From: Corylus avellana
Lineage: Eukaryota > Streptophyta > Magnoliopsida > Fagales > Betulaceae
Direction of reading: 5' to 3'
NCBI RefSeq assembly: GCF_901000735.1
Contig: NC_081543.1
Coordinates: forward strand, 20,130,079 to 20,194,078
Length of the DNA stretch: 64,000 nucleotides
Shown here: positions 47,001 through 49,288 of the stretch, piece after piece
Numbering within the stretch: the first letter of the stretch is position 1
Layout: the number at the start of each line of letters is the position of its first letter
Program-made: the position numbers and the translations under genes
The notes under the pieces: model-generated
What the model was told of the DNA's origin: nothing
Databases searched by the model: none
What the model saw: only the letters and a program-made list of their open reading frames with translations

Positions 47001-47119
47001 AAGGAAAAGATATACATGATGCAGCATGAAAGATCACAGATTTGTGTCTGGAGATTAAGAATTAAATATACGAGTAAAAAACCCAAATGGGTTTGAAAGA
47101 GGGAGGGATGTTTTACCAT
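4755..47119 (-). CDS. PER1/PGAP3-like GPI-anchor lipid-remodelling protein, whole gene
   Basis: Coding segments in transcript order are 47119-47117 (the ATG alone), 44879-44785, 22127-21866, 21776-21580, 5481-5294 and 5041-4755. All junctions are GT-AG and phases agree throughout, giving about 343 residues, the usual length of plant PER1-like proteins. Seen: an N-terminal hydrophobic signal segment ending near DASAGDAD; a Cys-rich lumenal domain with CEETGC, QRCFPQC and DCRYYC; then multiple hydrophobic segments with [13 protein letters not shown] (about 175-187) and [12 protein letters not shown] (H309, H313). These match the Ser/His/Asp pattern of the CREST hydrolase superfamily. PGAP3/Per1 removes the sn-2 acyl chain of GPI anchors in the ER/Golgi. 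No lesion was found in any exon. Introns are about 2.2 kb, 22.7 kb, 89 bp, 16.1 kb and 252 bp; the two giant ones are transposon-filled. The 3' UTR probably ends near 4,490. Confidence 0.9.
5294..5481 (-). CDS. PER1-like exon upstream of the last
   Basis: The acceptor AATTGCAG precedes AGATGTGGATTTG ([11 protein letters not shown], about residues 187-197). The donor is TATG followed by GTATTG. The exon encodes three hydrophobic stretches ending in NFYKLDYG. Its acceptor lies at the end of the 16.1-kb transposon-filled intron (5482-21579). Confidence 0.92.
5749..5950 (+). mobile_element. Fragment of a plus-strand LINE 3' end (LINE-8)
   Basis: The translation contains [18 protein letters not shown], matching [18 protein letters not shown] near the C-terminus of the intact LINE ORF2 in this window, followed by a decayed SW..YLFLLLL tail. 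It is cut by the T-tract of LINE-2. Confidence 0.6.
5978..7930 (-). mobile_element. LINE-2, 3' half (RT end, zf-RVT, 3' UTR), minus strand
   Basis: This is the 3' part of a plant L1 element on the minus strand, near-identical to LINE-1. It starts with the T-tract and TGATAAGTAATAATG 3' terminus and runs up to the codons for [13 protein letters not shown] of the reverse transcriptase. Its 5' half is at 13854-17138; joining the two halves across LINE-1 restores the sequence with one TSD copy removed. Damage seen: a 173-bp tandem duplication (7299-7644); CAG to TAG after FVRPV (near 6720); and a one-base loss after IWRTK (near 6530). It is not functional. Confidence 0.92.
7299..7644. repeat. 173-bp tandem duplication inside LINE-2 ORF2
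   Basis: Positions 7299-7471 and 7472-7644 are essentially identical, each starting CTTAATGAGGGTTAAAC and ending with CACCCAAGGATAT. In ORF2 the unit encodes the segment from [13 protein letters not shown] to RLTLIK. Because 173 is not a multiple of three, it breaks the reading frame. LINE-1 and other copies have the unit once. Confidence 0.92.
8023..10125 (+). CDS. LINE-1 ORF1 protein
   Basis: The product is 700 residues from ATG at 8023 ([14 protein letters not shown]). The open frame extends upstream to a GTG at 7978, but the ATG is the plausible start. L1-type ORF1 proteins bind the element RNA and act as chaperones in the ribonucleoprotein. The N-terminal ~150 residues ([18 protein letters not shown] through [13 protein letters not shown]) recur in LINE-4, and the C-terminal block ([20 protein letters not shown] through LFNSIE) recurs in LINE-2, LINE-6 and LINE-7, so these are the conserved domains. 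The middle is low-complexity, rich in Gly, Ser, Glu and Lys. No CCHC knuckle is visible. The stop TGA overlaps the ORF2 ATG (ATGA), suggesting termination-reinitiation for ORF2. Confidence 0.88.
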   Translation: MAGARRWSVESKEFEVLIKVGAAGIRIFERSNRIKRSIFMKKDELAWMVRIGEDLVAVKNSEVFWDQSRAGYPRIIAQKCSNRHGGFLTVEEFDGRRRCGSIIIPEGRRGLGWDRFLKEMRVANWSLCEPYVTSEHRVLRVERRDKETKERRSYAETLRLSSKLTKERCNSFQEPYVRVNRGPIGDSGCMKQQTQEYGNKAAFLPKTHDAVRALDVFGVVPTKVSLPAKSERVLVESGRRGVKNGGCVGVLIGAPVSRKSTLAVQKESTSDSEHVKGREGEVNHAGQTYSAVRLELLNVRETLCRLKQECDVGLMKLDKAIKQVEGNGLGQRDKKVRGHQRVSAWRRKEKYGLGSKDTKPNSWIKVNKKVVFKPKGTLGSGAGHFNSPGRAGPKEVSLSAGSRPRMEQTETSSSLAEKALSAGGGVGAADNNIPTEVLGNSAWECDGTMAGEKPRNRVCTIPAREFQSAGKGKEVLTYRRRRFGSQKGDEVAMGSLEVSVVACRQGKGILGSSPETTQRVPETQFSPESPQRAPICHVGPGVAGAGMVEGSVQVPVEILSRPNIGKVGGGCLQEFCRGETSSLSQQVLAEEKGVECMPVMVPIDPGSGMEEDSTSETAGLEDLGPGLISSNWVVNNCLNFCPKIGITDGGKKGDLEFLFNSIEVSRMQGDSVLGGISAYVPAPAGIKELKECERGTLVDQ
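10122..13769 (+). CDS. LINE-1 ORF2: endonuclease and reverse transcriptase
   Basis: The product is 1215 residues, uninterrupted. Domains in order: an apurinic-type endonuclease (about 1-230; WNVRG, IETKME, GGDFNIV near 140, SRID near 197, SDHFP near 224); a linker with [11 protein letters not shown]; a reverse transcriptase (about 450-750; [54 protein letters not shown], catalytic FADD at about 691-694); and a C-terminal zf-RVT domain ([18 protein letters not shown] near 1092-1111). There is no RNase H domain. The protein nicks target DNA and primes reverse transcription there. One oddity is SRIDLFL where the older LINE-2 has SRIDRFL, an Arg to Leu change in a conserved endonuclease motif. 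Confidence 0.92.
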   Translation: MKLNIVAWNVRGLNALKKRLRIRGLLKEWSVDIVCLIETKMEVISREVVHSLWGGQHVGWKFKGSNGLSGGILLMWDKRVVECKEDCVGLFSLACSFQNVEDNWKWAFGGVYGPNDDGERRALWEELAGLMNVWEVPWCLGGDFNIVRFPSERSSVSYYSTSMMDFSDFISENNLVDMPMMGGQFTWSNNQENESWSRIDLFLISSDWEDHFPAVSQRRLQRLISDHFPLLLDCGAPCEGNKCFRFENMWLKAEGFVDKVRSWWGSYSVEGLPSFVLAKKLKSLKMDLKKWNEEVFGDIGRKKKELLGGIQELDELAEVRGLAQEEKAQKADMVKDLENTLLCEEIHWRQKSRALWLKEGDRNTRFFHKMANSHRRYNRVEVLRINGVLSDDPAEVKDHIVRYYKSLYSEQSTWRPRMDNQPFLSIDEEDKRWLERDFEEKEVWEVVKGMDGDKAPGPDGFSMAFFQACWGVIKNDVMAVFAEFHCRQQLEKSLNATFISLIPKKAEAVEMKDFRPISLVGGVYKIVSKVLANRMRTVLGKIISYSQNAFIGGRQILDSVLIANECVDSCMKSGVPGVLCKLDLEKAYDHVNWDFVLYLLHRCGFGERWRAWIEWCIKSVRFSILVNGSPEGFFNSSRGIRQGDPLSPLLFVLVMEALSKMVNATVDLGFLTGFSVGNRVLSELVVSHSLFADDTLIFCEASIEQIRYVRLILLCFEAVSGLRVNLGKSKIVAIGEVENIEGLANILGCSVADLPMKYLGLPLGAAHKDTAMWNDVIEKMERQMAGWKRMYLSKGGRLTLIKSTLSNLPTYFLSLFPIPMSVAKRLEKVQRDFLWGGMGDEPKMHLVNWNQVCRPLRYGGLGIRKLHQFNQALLGKWLWRYANESEALWYKVIKSKYGDQDGGWCTKKVSGSHGVGLWKHIRQGWDFFAKGIRFEVGVGSKVRFWHDIWCGDSALKHAFPSLFNIARHKEAWVKDNFMWRSGVVEWNVIFVRPVQDWEMDLISAFLDRLYSCKISTGSEDRIRWSSSKKGKFEVKSLFKALSNLDREVFPWKSIWRTKAPMRVAFFGWTAALGKILTHDTLRKRNFVIVEWCCMCKKNGESVDHLLLHCETASILWHTIFDRFGLHWVMPCKVRGLFDCWWSGGRPRSAVVWKMIPLCLMWCIWNERNARCFENSTRTIEELTHFFFFTLYSWTAAWLAPIGISFSDFLFHFSPS
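13854..17138 (-). mobile_element. LINE-2, 5' half (ORF1 and N-terminal ORF2), minus strand
   Basis: On the minus strand this runs from ORF1 codons QKESTSDSE (17138) through the ATGA ORF1/ORF2 junction (near 15,806), the endonuclease and the reverse transcriptase up to PLLFVLV, where LINE-1 inserted. The copy is 5'-truncated within ORF1. Damage: CGA to TGA near 15,670 in VISREVV; and an ORF1 frame change near 16,150. The first open ORF2 block covers 13780-15666. The endonuclease motif SRIDRFL is intact here. Confidence 0.92.
17139..17331. other. Short host intron segment
   Basis: It lies between the LINE-2 5' break and the next TIR element. It is A/T-rich with no motif recognised. TATAAAGCCTAT at its start weakly resembles TAAAGACTCTTG beside the LINE-2 T-tract, a possible decayed target duplication. 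Confidence 0.4.
17332..18371. mobile_element. TIR element carrying a LINE ORF2 fragment
   Basis: About 120-130 bp at each end are inverted repeats: the left end TGCAAAATCAGTCCTTGTGA, then GCAATTAGCTC and CAACTTCTGTCC; the right end on the other strand reads TGAAAAATCAATCCTTGTAA, GCAATTAGCTC and CAACTTCTGTCC. The length and style suggest a Mutator-like element, though I see no clean 9-bp duplication. A second family member with the same ends is at 62,700-63,025. The interior contains a piece of LINE ORF2 with no LINE 3' terminus. Confidence 0.7.
17556..18240 (-). pseudogene. LINE ORF2 fragment (LINE-9) inside the TIR element
   Basis: The minus strand reads, across frame breaks, [27 protein letters not shown] and later [15 protein letters not shown] and [13 protein letters not shown] segments. 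These align to the region of LINE-1 ORF2 between the reverse transcriptase and zf-RVT. It has neither the LINE 5' region nor the 3' terminus, so it is an internal fragment. Confidence 0.65.
18372..18551. other. Intron segment between elements
   Basis: Unremarkable A/T-rich sequence with no gene or repeat recognised. Confidence 0.4.
18552..20553 (-). mobile_element. LINE-3: decayed, 5'-truncated LINE, minus strand
   Basis: The 3' terminus TTTTTTTGATAAGTAATG and GCGCAGAGGGGCGCAAC matches the other LINEs. Upstream on the minus strand, in broken frames, are zf-RVT ([18 protein letters not shown]), [17 protein letters not shown] and reverse transcriptase pieces ([27 protein letters not shown]). 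It ends within the LDLEKAY region near 20553. It is more diverged from LINE-1 than LINE-2 and closer to LINE-6. Confidence 0.85.
20559..20647. repeat. 24-bp inverted repeat hairpin at the LINE-3 5' break
   Basis: AATATTAAAATACACTAG at 20559 onward is repeated inverted at 20624-20647 (reverse complement AATATTAAAATACACCAA), two mismatches in 24, with a ~41-base loop. It may be a small foldback MITE. It lies directly at the 5' truncation point of LINE-3. Confidence 0.5.
20648..21579. other. PER1-like intron, host sequence
   Basis: The proximal ~0.9 kb of the 16.1-kb intron is A/T-rich. I see no transposon signature or gene, only short chance open frames. The donor TCG followed by GTAAGC lies at 21579. 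Confidence 0.5.
21580..21776 (-). CDS. PER1-like exon with the first catalytic motif
   Basis: The acceptor TGTATCAG precedes GAGCCTGTTTCTG. It encodes [40 protein letters not shown] and a split Arg codon, with the donor GTAAGC. The Ser and His of NSWFWS..FHSRD fit the conserved CREST positions. The upstream intron is only 89 bp (21777-21865). Confidence 0.92.
21866..22127 (-). CDS. PER1-like Cys-rich lumenal exon
   Basis: The acceptor TTGATTTTTAG precedes AGCTTGTGTTAAA, completing the Arg codon split from the first large exon. The donor is CAG followed by GTTTGC. It encodes [16 protein letters not shown] through [20 protein letters not shown] to RVYGIQ, with ten cysteines in the pattern of the family's N-terminal domain. 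Confidence 0.92.
22128..23300. other. PER1-like 22.7-kb intron, distal host part
   Basis: A/T-rich sequence with TTCAATTCATT short repeats near 22,610-22,670 and AAAAATAAAAA tracts. No gene or clear transposon is seen. Confidence 0.5.
23330..23703 (+). mobile_element. LINE-4, ORF1 start region, plus strand
   Basis: The translation near 23,570-23,700 reads [19 protein letters not shown] and then a hydrophobic stretch. This aligns with [19 protein letters not shown] of LINE-1 ORF1. It is cut at AATTG by Copia-1 and resumes at 29,253. The start point is uncertain. Confidence 0.6.
23704..23830 (+). repeat. Copia-1 5' LTR
   Basis: TGTTAGAAAAATATATTG through TATTCTGTCCACA, 127 bp, with TG at the start and CA at the end. 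It contains a TATATATATA tract that may serve as promoter. It is short for a Copia LTR. Confidence 0.93.
23831..23842 (+). other. Copia-1 primer-binding site
   Basis: TGGTATCAGAGC, complementary to the 3' end of initiator methionine tRNA, directly abuts the LTR. Confidence 0.92.
24000..24526 (+). mobile_element. TRIM-1, terminal-repeat retrotransposon in miniature
   Basis: Two 209-bp direct repeats (24005-24213 and 24313-24521), TGTAACACCCCGATCCC to GGGTCGTTACA, flank 99 bp. That interval holds a primer-binding site (AGTGGTATCAGAGCC, from 24214) and a polypurine tract (AGAGGGGGAG, 24301-24310). The TSD GGTGT lies at 24000-24004 and 24522-24526. There is no coding capacity. The two repeats differ at about 12 positions (roughly 6%). 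Confidence 0.95.
24956..25740 (+). pseudogene. Copia-1 gag region, broken
   Basis: The frame starts [20 protein letters not shown], a typical Copia gag start ([18 protein letters not shown]), and continues with [18 protein letters not shown]. There is a TAG at 25222-25224 in place of the expected Trp before DHL. A frameshift near 25,600 puts the zinc knuckle ([16 protein letters not shown]2CX4HX4C) out of frame. The particle protein cannot be made intact. Confidence 0.9.
25738..26352 (+). pseudogene. Copia-1 protease and pre-integrase region, broken by the gap
   Basis: The translation contains [13 protein letters not shown], the aspartic protease active site of Copia elements, followed by [14 protein letters not shown]. 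After a stop near 26,180 the frame resumes as [21 protein letters not shown] (pre-integrase) and runs into the N gap. Confidence 0.85.
26353..26452. other. Assembly gap, 100 N
   Basis: Exactly 100 undetermined bases between the pre-integrase segment LYYLDLS and the segment encoding [19 protein letters not shown] round 100 usually denotes a gap of unknown size. Confidence 0.95.
26453..29118 (+). pseudogene. Copia-1 integrase, reverse transcriptase and RNase H
   Basis: After the gap come [10 protein letters not shown] (zinc finger), an in-frame TAG in MKI*SNKFHYF near 26,600, and the integrase core with RSDNAKEY and [15 protein letters not shown]. The reverse transcriptase follows ([42 protein letters not shown] with both catalytic aspartate motifs intact). 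RNase H is in another frame from about 28,600 ([36 protein letters not shown]). A deletion near 28,605 causes that shift. The main open block is 26633-28642. Confidence 0.92.
29126..29252 (+). repeat. Copia-1 3' LTR
   Basis: 127 bp, matching the 5' LTR with about four substitutions. It is preceded by the polypurine tract GAGGGGGAG and followed by the TSD AATTG. Confidence 0.93.
29258..30089 (+). mobile_element. LINE-4 continued: ORF1 remnant joined to ORF2 remnant
   Basis: Directly after the Copia-1 TSD the ORF1 frame resumes with YGRFLDCQ...SSIIIPEG, matching FLTVEEF...GSIIIPEG of LINE-1. From about 29,590 the translation is ORF2 ([55 protein letters not shown]), so the ORF1 end and the whole endonuclease are deleted. 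Many stops and frame breaks make it a dead copy. Confidence 0.8.
29530..29575 (+). mobile_element. 20-bp micro-insertion of a LINE 3' terminus with TSD
   Basis: GCTGCAGATGGTG (29530-29542) and GTTGCAGATGGTG (29563-29575) flank ACTTATC plus about 13 A residues. ACTTATCAAAA is the extreme 3' end of the LINEs here. This looks like a target-primed insertion that aborted almost at once. Confidence 0.6.
30090..30545 (-). mobile_element. LINE-5: short 5'-truncated LINE, minus strand, inside LINE-4
   Basis: It begins with a T-tract and GGGGCGCAATCCAAGTACA, the LINE 3' end. The minus strand at 30,480-30,540 reads [19 protein letters not shown] (zf-RVT). LINE-4 reverse transcriptase sequence continues on both sides (a [19 protein letters not shown] segment is split by it). 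It contains a run of C residues near 30,268-30,283. Confidence 0.7.
30546..30960 (+). mobile_element. LINE-4 continued: reverse transcriptase remnant
   Basis: The translation includes [20 protein letters not shown] and [32 protein letters not shown], aligning to [17 protein letters not shown] and [26 protein letters not shown] of LINE-1. Homology fades near 30,950. Confidence 0.8.
30961..31843. other. Intron sequence, nothing firmly identified
   Basis: A/T-rich. GGCTGCGCTTGTTTTG and GGCTGCGTTTGTTTTG near 31,490-31,535 form a short direct repeat reminiscent of DNA-transposon ends, but no partner end was found. Confidence 0.4.
31957..32859 (+). pseudogene. LINE-6 ORF1, one nonsense codon
   Basis: A single frame is interrupted only by TAA at about 32308-32310. 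The C-terminal block [22 protein letters not shown]...LFTAIETNR aligns to the C-terminal block of LINE-1 ORF1. The N-terminal part holds two tandem copies of a 105-bp unit (35 codons, from 31960 and 32065; [10 protein letters not shown]). The true start is unclear. Confidence 0.75.
31960..32169 (+). repeat. 105-bp tandem repeat, two units, in LINE-6 ORF1
   Basis: GACCACATGTACCAACCGG (31960) and GACCACACGTACCAACCGG (32065) start two consecutive 105-bp units. Being 35 codons, the duplication preserves the frame and repeats the [10 protein letters not shown]...EFL..EHA motif. Confidence 0.85.
32959..36175 (+). pseudogene. LINE-6 ORF2, broken
   Basis: It begins [10 protein letters not shown] with TGA where CGA (Arg) is expected, then a stop near QSV*GCNHVGW. 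The endonuclease follows ([17 protein letters not shown]), then [11 protein letters not shown] and the reverse transcriptase. The reverse transcriptase jumps from KFVSHTQ directly to DDTIIFYEP near 34,600, losing roughly 440 bp including the [14 protein letters not shown] and QGDPLSP motifs. A stop after FLW near 35,027 and another near 35,341 precede an open zf-RVT segment ([18 protein letters not shown], 35540-36175). Confidence 0.88.
36203..36490 (-). repeat. Copia-2 3' LTR
   Basis: 288 bp, bounded by the LINE-6 3' end (GGCTCTTTTGTATA) and the Copia-2 polypurine tract. Confidence 0.9.
37149..38012 (-). pseudogene. Copia-2 reverse transcriptase region with altered active site
   Basis: Two open blocks (37680-38012, 37149-37655) give [19 protein letters not shown], then [14 protein letters not shown] where [12 protein letters not shown] is normal, and [11 protein letters not shown] where YVDD is normal. 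Both catalytic aspartate positions are therefore substituted (D to G, D to N). Downstream come [13 protein letters not shown] and [19 protein letters not shown] segments. Enzymatically dead. Confidence 0.88.
38599..39033 (-). mobile_element. TRIM-2 nested in Copia-2
   Basis: Two 163-bp direct repeats (38604-38766 and 38866-39028) flank 99 bp. The TSD AATCT lies at 38599-38603 and 39029-39033. In minus orientation the primer-binding site TGGTATCAGAGCC (38850-38862) follows the 38,866 repeat and a purine-rich CTAAGAGGGGGTGAT precedes the other. The repeats differ at roughly 10% of positions. It is a different family from TRIM-1 by sequence. Confidence 0.93.
39034..40600 (-). pseudogene. Copia-2 gag, protease and integrase remnants
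   Basis: The blocks read, in minus orientation: a gag segment with [21 protein letters not shown]; a zinc knuckle [14 protein letters not shown] followed by a TAG; protease [16 protein letters not shown]; pre-integrase [17 protein letters not shown] and [17 protein letters not shown]; integrase [13 protein letters not shown]; and [25 protein letters not shown]. Stops and frameshifts lie between them. The integrase core is interrupted by TRIM-2. Confidence 0.88.
41008..41304 (-). repeat. Copia-2 5' LTR
   Basis: 297 bp, matching the LTR at 36,203, with an extra ~10 bases near AGAGATCAAG. Confidence 0.9.
41333..41507. other. Intron sequence between LINE-6 and LINE-7
   Basis: G-rich on the plus strand (GAGAGGGGGTGGGG), continuing the pre-insertion flank seen before 31,844. 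No gene is recognised. Confidence 0.4.
41508..44072 (-). mobile_element. LINE-7: LINE with large internal deletion, minus strand
   Basis: The 3' terminus (TTTTTATAAGTAATAATGATATAAAG, GCGCAGAG, CCCACATACACGGGAAG) is that of the LINE-1 family, but after ~70 bp the sequence jumps to the reverse transcriptase ([16 protein letters not shown]), skipping FADD, zf-RVT and the 3' ORF2, about 1.6 kb. It then runs through reverse transcriptase, endonuclease ([22 protein letters not shown]) and the ORF1 C-terminus ([21 protein letters not shown]), ending in ORF1 near 44,072. Several frame breaks. Confidence 0.88.
44073..44784. other. PER1-like intron, host part next to the first large exon
   Basis: A/T-rich with T/C tracts near 44,280-44,310 and 44,590-44,610. 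No transposon or gene recognised. Confidence 0.5.
44785..44879 (-). CDS. PER1-like exon coding the signal peptide
   Basis: The acceptor TTTTCAATCAG precedes ATGATAGATCAC. The exon encodes [19 protein letters not shown] followed by [12 protein letters not shown] and two bases of a split Arg codon, with donor GTAATT. The hydrophobic core and Ala-Ser-Ala-Gly suit a cleavable signal peptide. Translation can start here or one codon upstream in the previous exon. Confidence 0.9.
45014..45092. repeat. ~39-bp tandem duplication
   Basis: AACTATCACCCTTTCATTGC...AATGATTTGG is present twice in tandem with two extra T in the second copy. Confidence 0.75.
45661..45747. repeat. 33-bp minisatellite, ~2.6 units
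   Basis: TATATGCTCAACATTTGTT begins at 45665 and 45698, and a shortened form at 45731, with GATTCGGTTACA between them. Confidence 0.85.
46836..46913. repeat. 39-bp tandem duplication
   Basis: CAGAAAAGTACTAAAACA...TCAATAAGCTA occurs twice with one substitution, in the first intron of the PER1-like gene. Confidence 0.75.
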
Positions 47120-47255
47120 CTTGCTTGGCCGACGAAGCCTTTAGACTTGAAACGATGGAAGAGAGAGAATTTATTCGAAATGCGGAGGGAGAGAGTACAG
47201 TACTGTACAAAAGTAACACAACGAGCTTGGAGACCAAAAGAATGGTCTGTAATTC
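47117..47255 (-). other. PER1-like first exon (5' UTR plus ATG)
   Basis: On the minus strand a CT-rich leader ends in GGCCAAGCAAGATG followed by GTAAAAC, a strong donor. The only ATG in the exon is its last three bases (47119-47117). It is in frame with the next exon, which itself begins ATG. The intron to 44,880 is 2.2 kb. The 5' limit is inferred from the TATA box. Confidence 0.65.
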
Positions 47256-47300
47256 AGACCCTTTGTTTATTTTTTTTTTAAGATATATAATTTTTTTTTC
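47256..47300 (-). promoter_or_regulatory. Core promoter of the PER1-like gene
   Basis: TTATATATCT on the minus strand (47290-47281) lies about 30 bases before the presumed start of the CT-rich leader. Confidence 0.45.
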
Positions 47301-47615
47301 TCCAATTTTCAGTGTATTTTTCTCATTTTGATAATAATTTATTTTCTTTTTTGTCTTTTTGCTGGCCTTAATTATCGATAATTTTTGGTAATTTAAAAAA
47401 GACATTATCGCAATTAAAAATTTTGAAGAATATTATTAATTGAATTGTAGTTTGAGTTGAATATATCAACTTTTTTATTTTTTTATTTTATAAATTAACT
47501 ATTAAATTTGTTAACTGATATATAGCATAAGGAGGGCAGAGAGGGCAGAATCATTTGTAACATTTTCTTTATCTGGTCTAGTTTGTATTATAAATTCAAA
47601 TTTAGGATATGTTTG

Positions 47616-47655
<40 letters not shown>

Positions 47656-48054
47656 TTTTTTGAATTTTAATTTGATAAAATATTATAAACGTGAAAAACA
47701 TTAGACCAATCACTCATCCGATCCATATCTACGAAATTAGTGAATTTTCATTATTGTCAATTCACCAATTATTTTTTTTCTGTCTAATAAAGTTTGAAAG
47801 GTGACACGTGCCTAACATTACACACGATACCAATTCCTCCTCTTTCTCGATCTGTTGTCTTTTGTCGCGTCTTCAGCTCCTCTTTCTTTGAGGCTTCCAC
47901 CATGATCAGTACTATAGTTCAGGTATCTATGAAAAAAAAAAAAAAAAATTTATATTTTTCAATAATAATTAATAATAAAAATTGGCTGAATTTTATTTTG
48001 CATCCTAAAACAAAACAAACCACTCTCTCTCACTCCAGAGAAGAAAGAAACACG
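47301..48054. promoter_or_regulatory. Shared upstream region of two divergent genes
   Basis: About 0.75 kb separates the PER1-like start (minus) from the F-box start codon (plus). It contains an (AT)n run at 47618-47649, other A/T tracts and a CTCTCTCTCAC leader just before the F-box ATG. No specific factor site stands out beyond A/T richness. Confidence 0.5.
47618..47649. repeat. (AT)n microsatellite
   Basis: About 16 uninterrupted AT units, then ACATATAT. Confidence 0.9.
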
Positions 48055-49288
48055 ATGTCAGACAGTCTCCCAAACGAGGTTGTCACCGAAATCCTCTCAC
48101 GACTGCCGGTGAAGTCGGTGATCAGATTCAGGTGCGTTTCCAAGACATGGTGTTCTCTCATCTCCAGCCCCCATTTCATCGCCACCCATCTCCGCCGCGC
48201 TCTCTCCAACCCCCATTACCCATCCATTTCCAACCTTGTCTTGCGCCATTTCGACTACCGACGCAAGGAAGACGGCTCCCTTGCCGCCATACTAGTCCAC
48301 CTGCTTTCTCTTGGTGCAGAAATAGAAAAGAGGAGCTTGTTCATAGGAGACGCTTCGGATTTCAGAAGAGACCCATCAGATTCCATTGGATCGCCTTGCT
48401 TATCCAATTGCTTGAAAGTAATTGGTTCATGTAACGGCCTATTTTGTCTCGCCCAAGGTATCGATTTAGTTCTCTTTAACCCTTGTATTCAGAAAGCCAT
48501 ATCCCTTCCGCGCCCTAACATTGGCTGTGGGGGATGCGGACGCTTTAACTCTTGTTGTCTCCATTCTCTTGGCTTTGGTTATGACCCCAAGACTGACGAT
48601 TACAAGGTGGTGAGGCTTGTGTATATCCAAGGCATTACTTTTTCTCTGGTTGAGATTTATACGCATCGAACCGGCGCATGGCGCTCTTTTACGGCCTCCG
48701 GTCCTCCCAACAACTTTACACTAGATGAGAATGTTTTCTTTAATGGGGCAGTCCACTGGCCAGCTCGCACTCCACCGGACGAGCGCCCATTTCGCAATTT
48801 CATTCATGTCGTTCGACATGGAGGATGAGGTGTTTGGTGAAATGCCTATGCCAGAGAGTTTACAGGACGTGGAATACTTTGAATTTGATATGGCGGTAGT
48901 TGATGGGTTGCTTGCTCTTGCCCCCTACGGGGACAATGAAGATATTCCCGTGTGGGTGATGAAAGAGTATGGAAGAGTGGAATCTTGGACTAAGCAGTTT
49001 GATATTAAATTTCAGGGTGGATCCTGGTATGTGGATTGCTTCAGAAAGAATGGTGACGTTCTACTGACGGAGGGGGTTGGACATTTGTTTTATTACGAGC
49101 GTAATGGCGAACGAACCTGGGATCTTCACCTTAATTACACAACTGGGTGGTCTTATTTCGATAATTATGTGGAGACCCTTGCTCTACTGGATGTAGCAGA
49201 TGGAGTTTTGGGAGTGCAGGCGACTTCGTATTGTGCTAGTAACCTCAAGAAGAAAGAAAGGAAGAGAAAAAGGAAGATACAGAGGTAA
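48055..49288 (+). CDS. F-box protein (F-box plus FBA-type domain) with a frame break
   Basis: It starts at ATG 48055: MSDSLPNEVVTEILSRLPVK, RFRCVSKTWCSLISSPHFI, a canonical F-box at residues ~4-45 that would bind SKP1 in an SCF ubiquitin ligase. It continues with GSCNGLFCL, LFNPCIQKAISLP, HSLGFGYDPKTDDYKVVR and VEIYTHRTGAWR, typical of the F-box-associated domain that binds the substrate. This frame stops at 48828, but the family pattern continues one frame over from about 48,815 (SFDMEDEVFGEMPMPESL, LALAPYGDNEDIPVWVMKEYG) to a stop at 49288. One extra base, probably G at about 48818, explains it; the corrected length is about 410 residues, normal for CPR30-like proteins. It may be a pseudogene, a natural variant or an assembly error. 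No intron is needed. Confidence 0.85.

Noticed and set aside
47794..48054. N-terminal extension of the F-box frame upstream of 48,055
   Set aside because: It includes A-tracts and no conserved sequence; MSDSLPNEVV at 48,055 is the family start.
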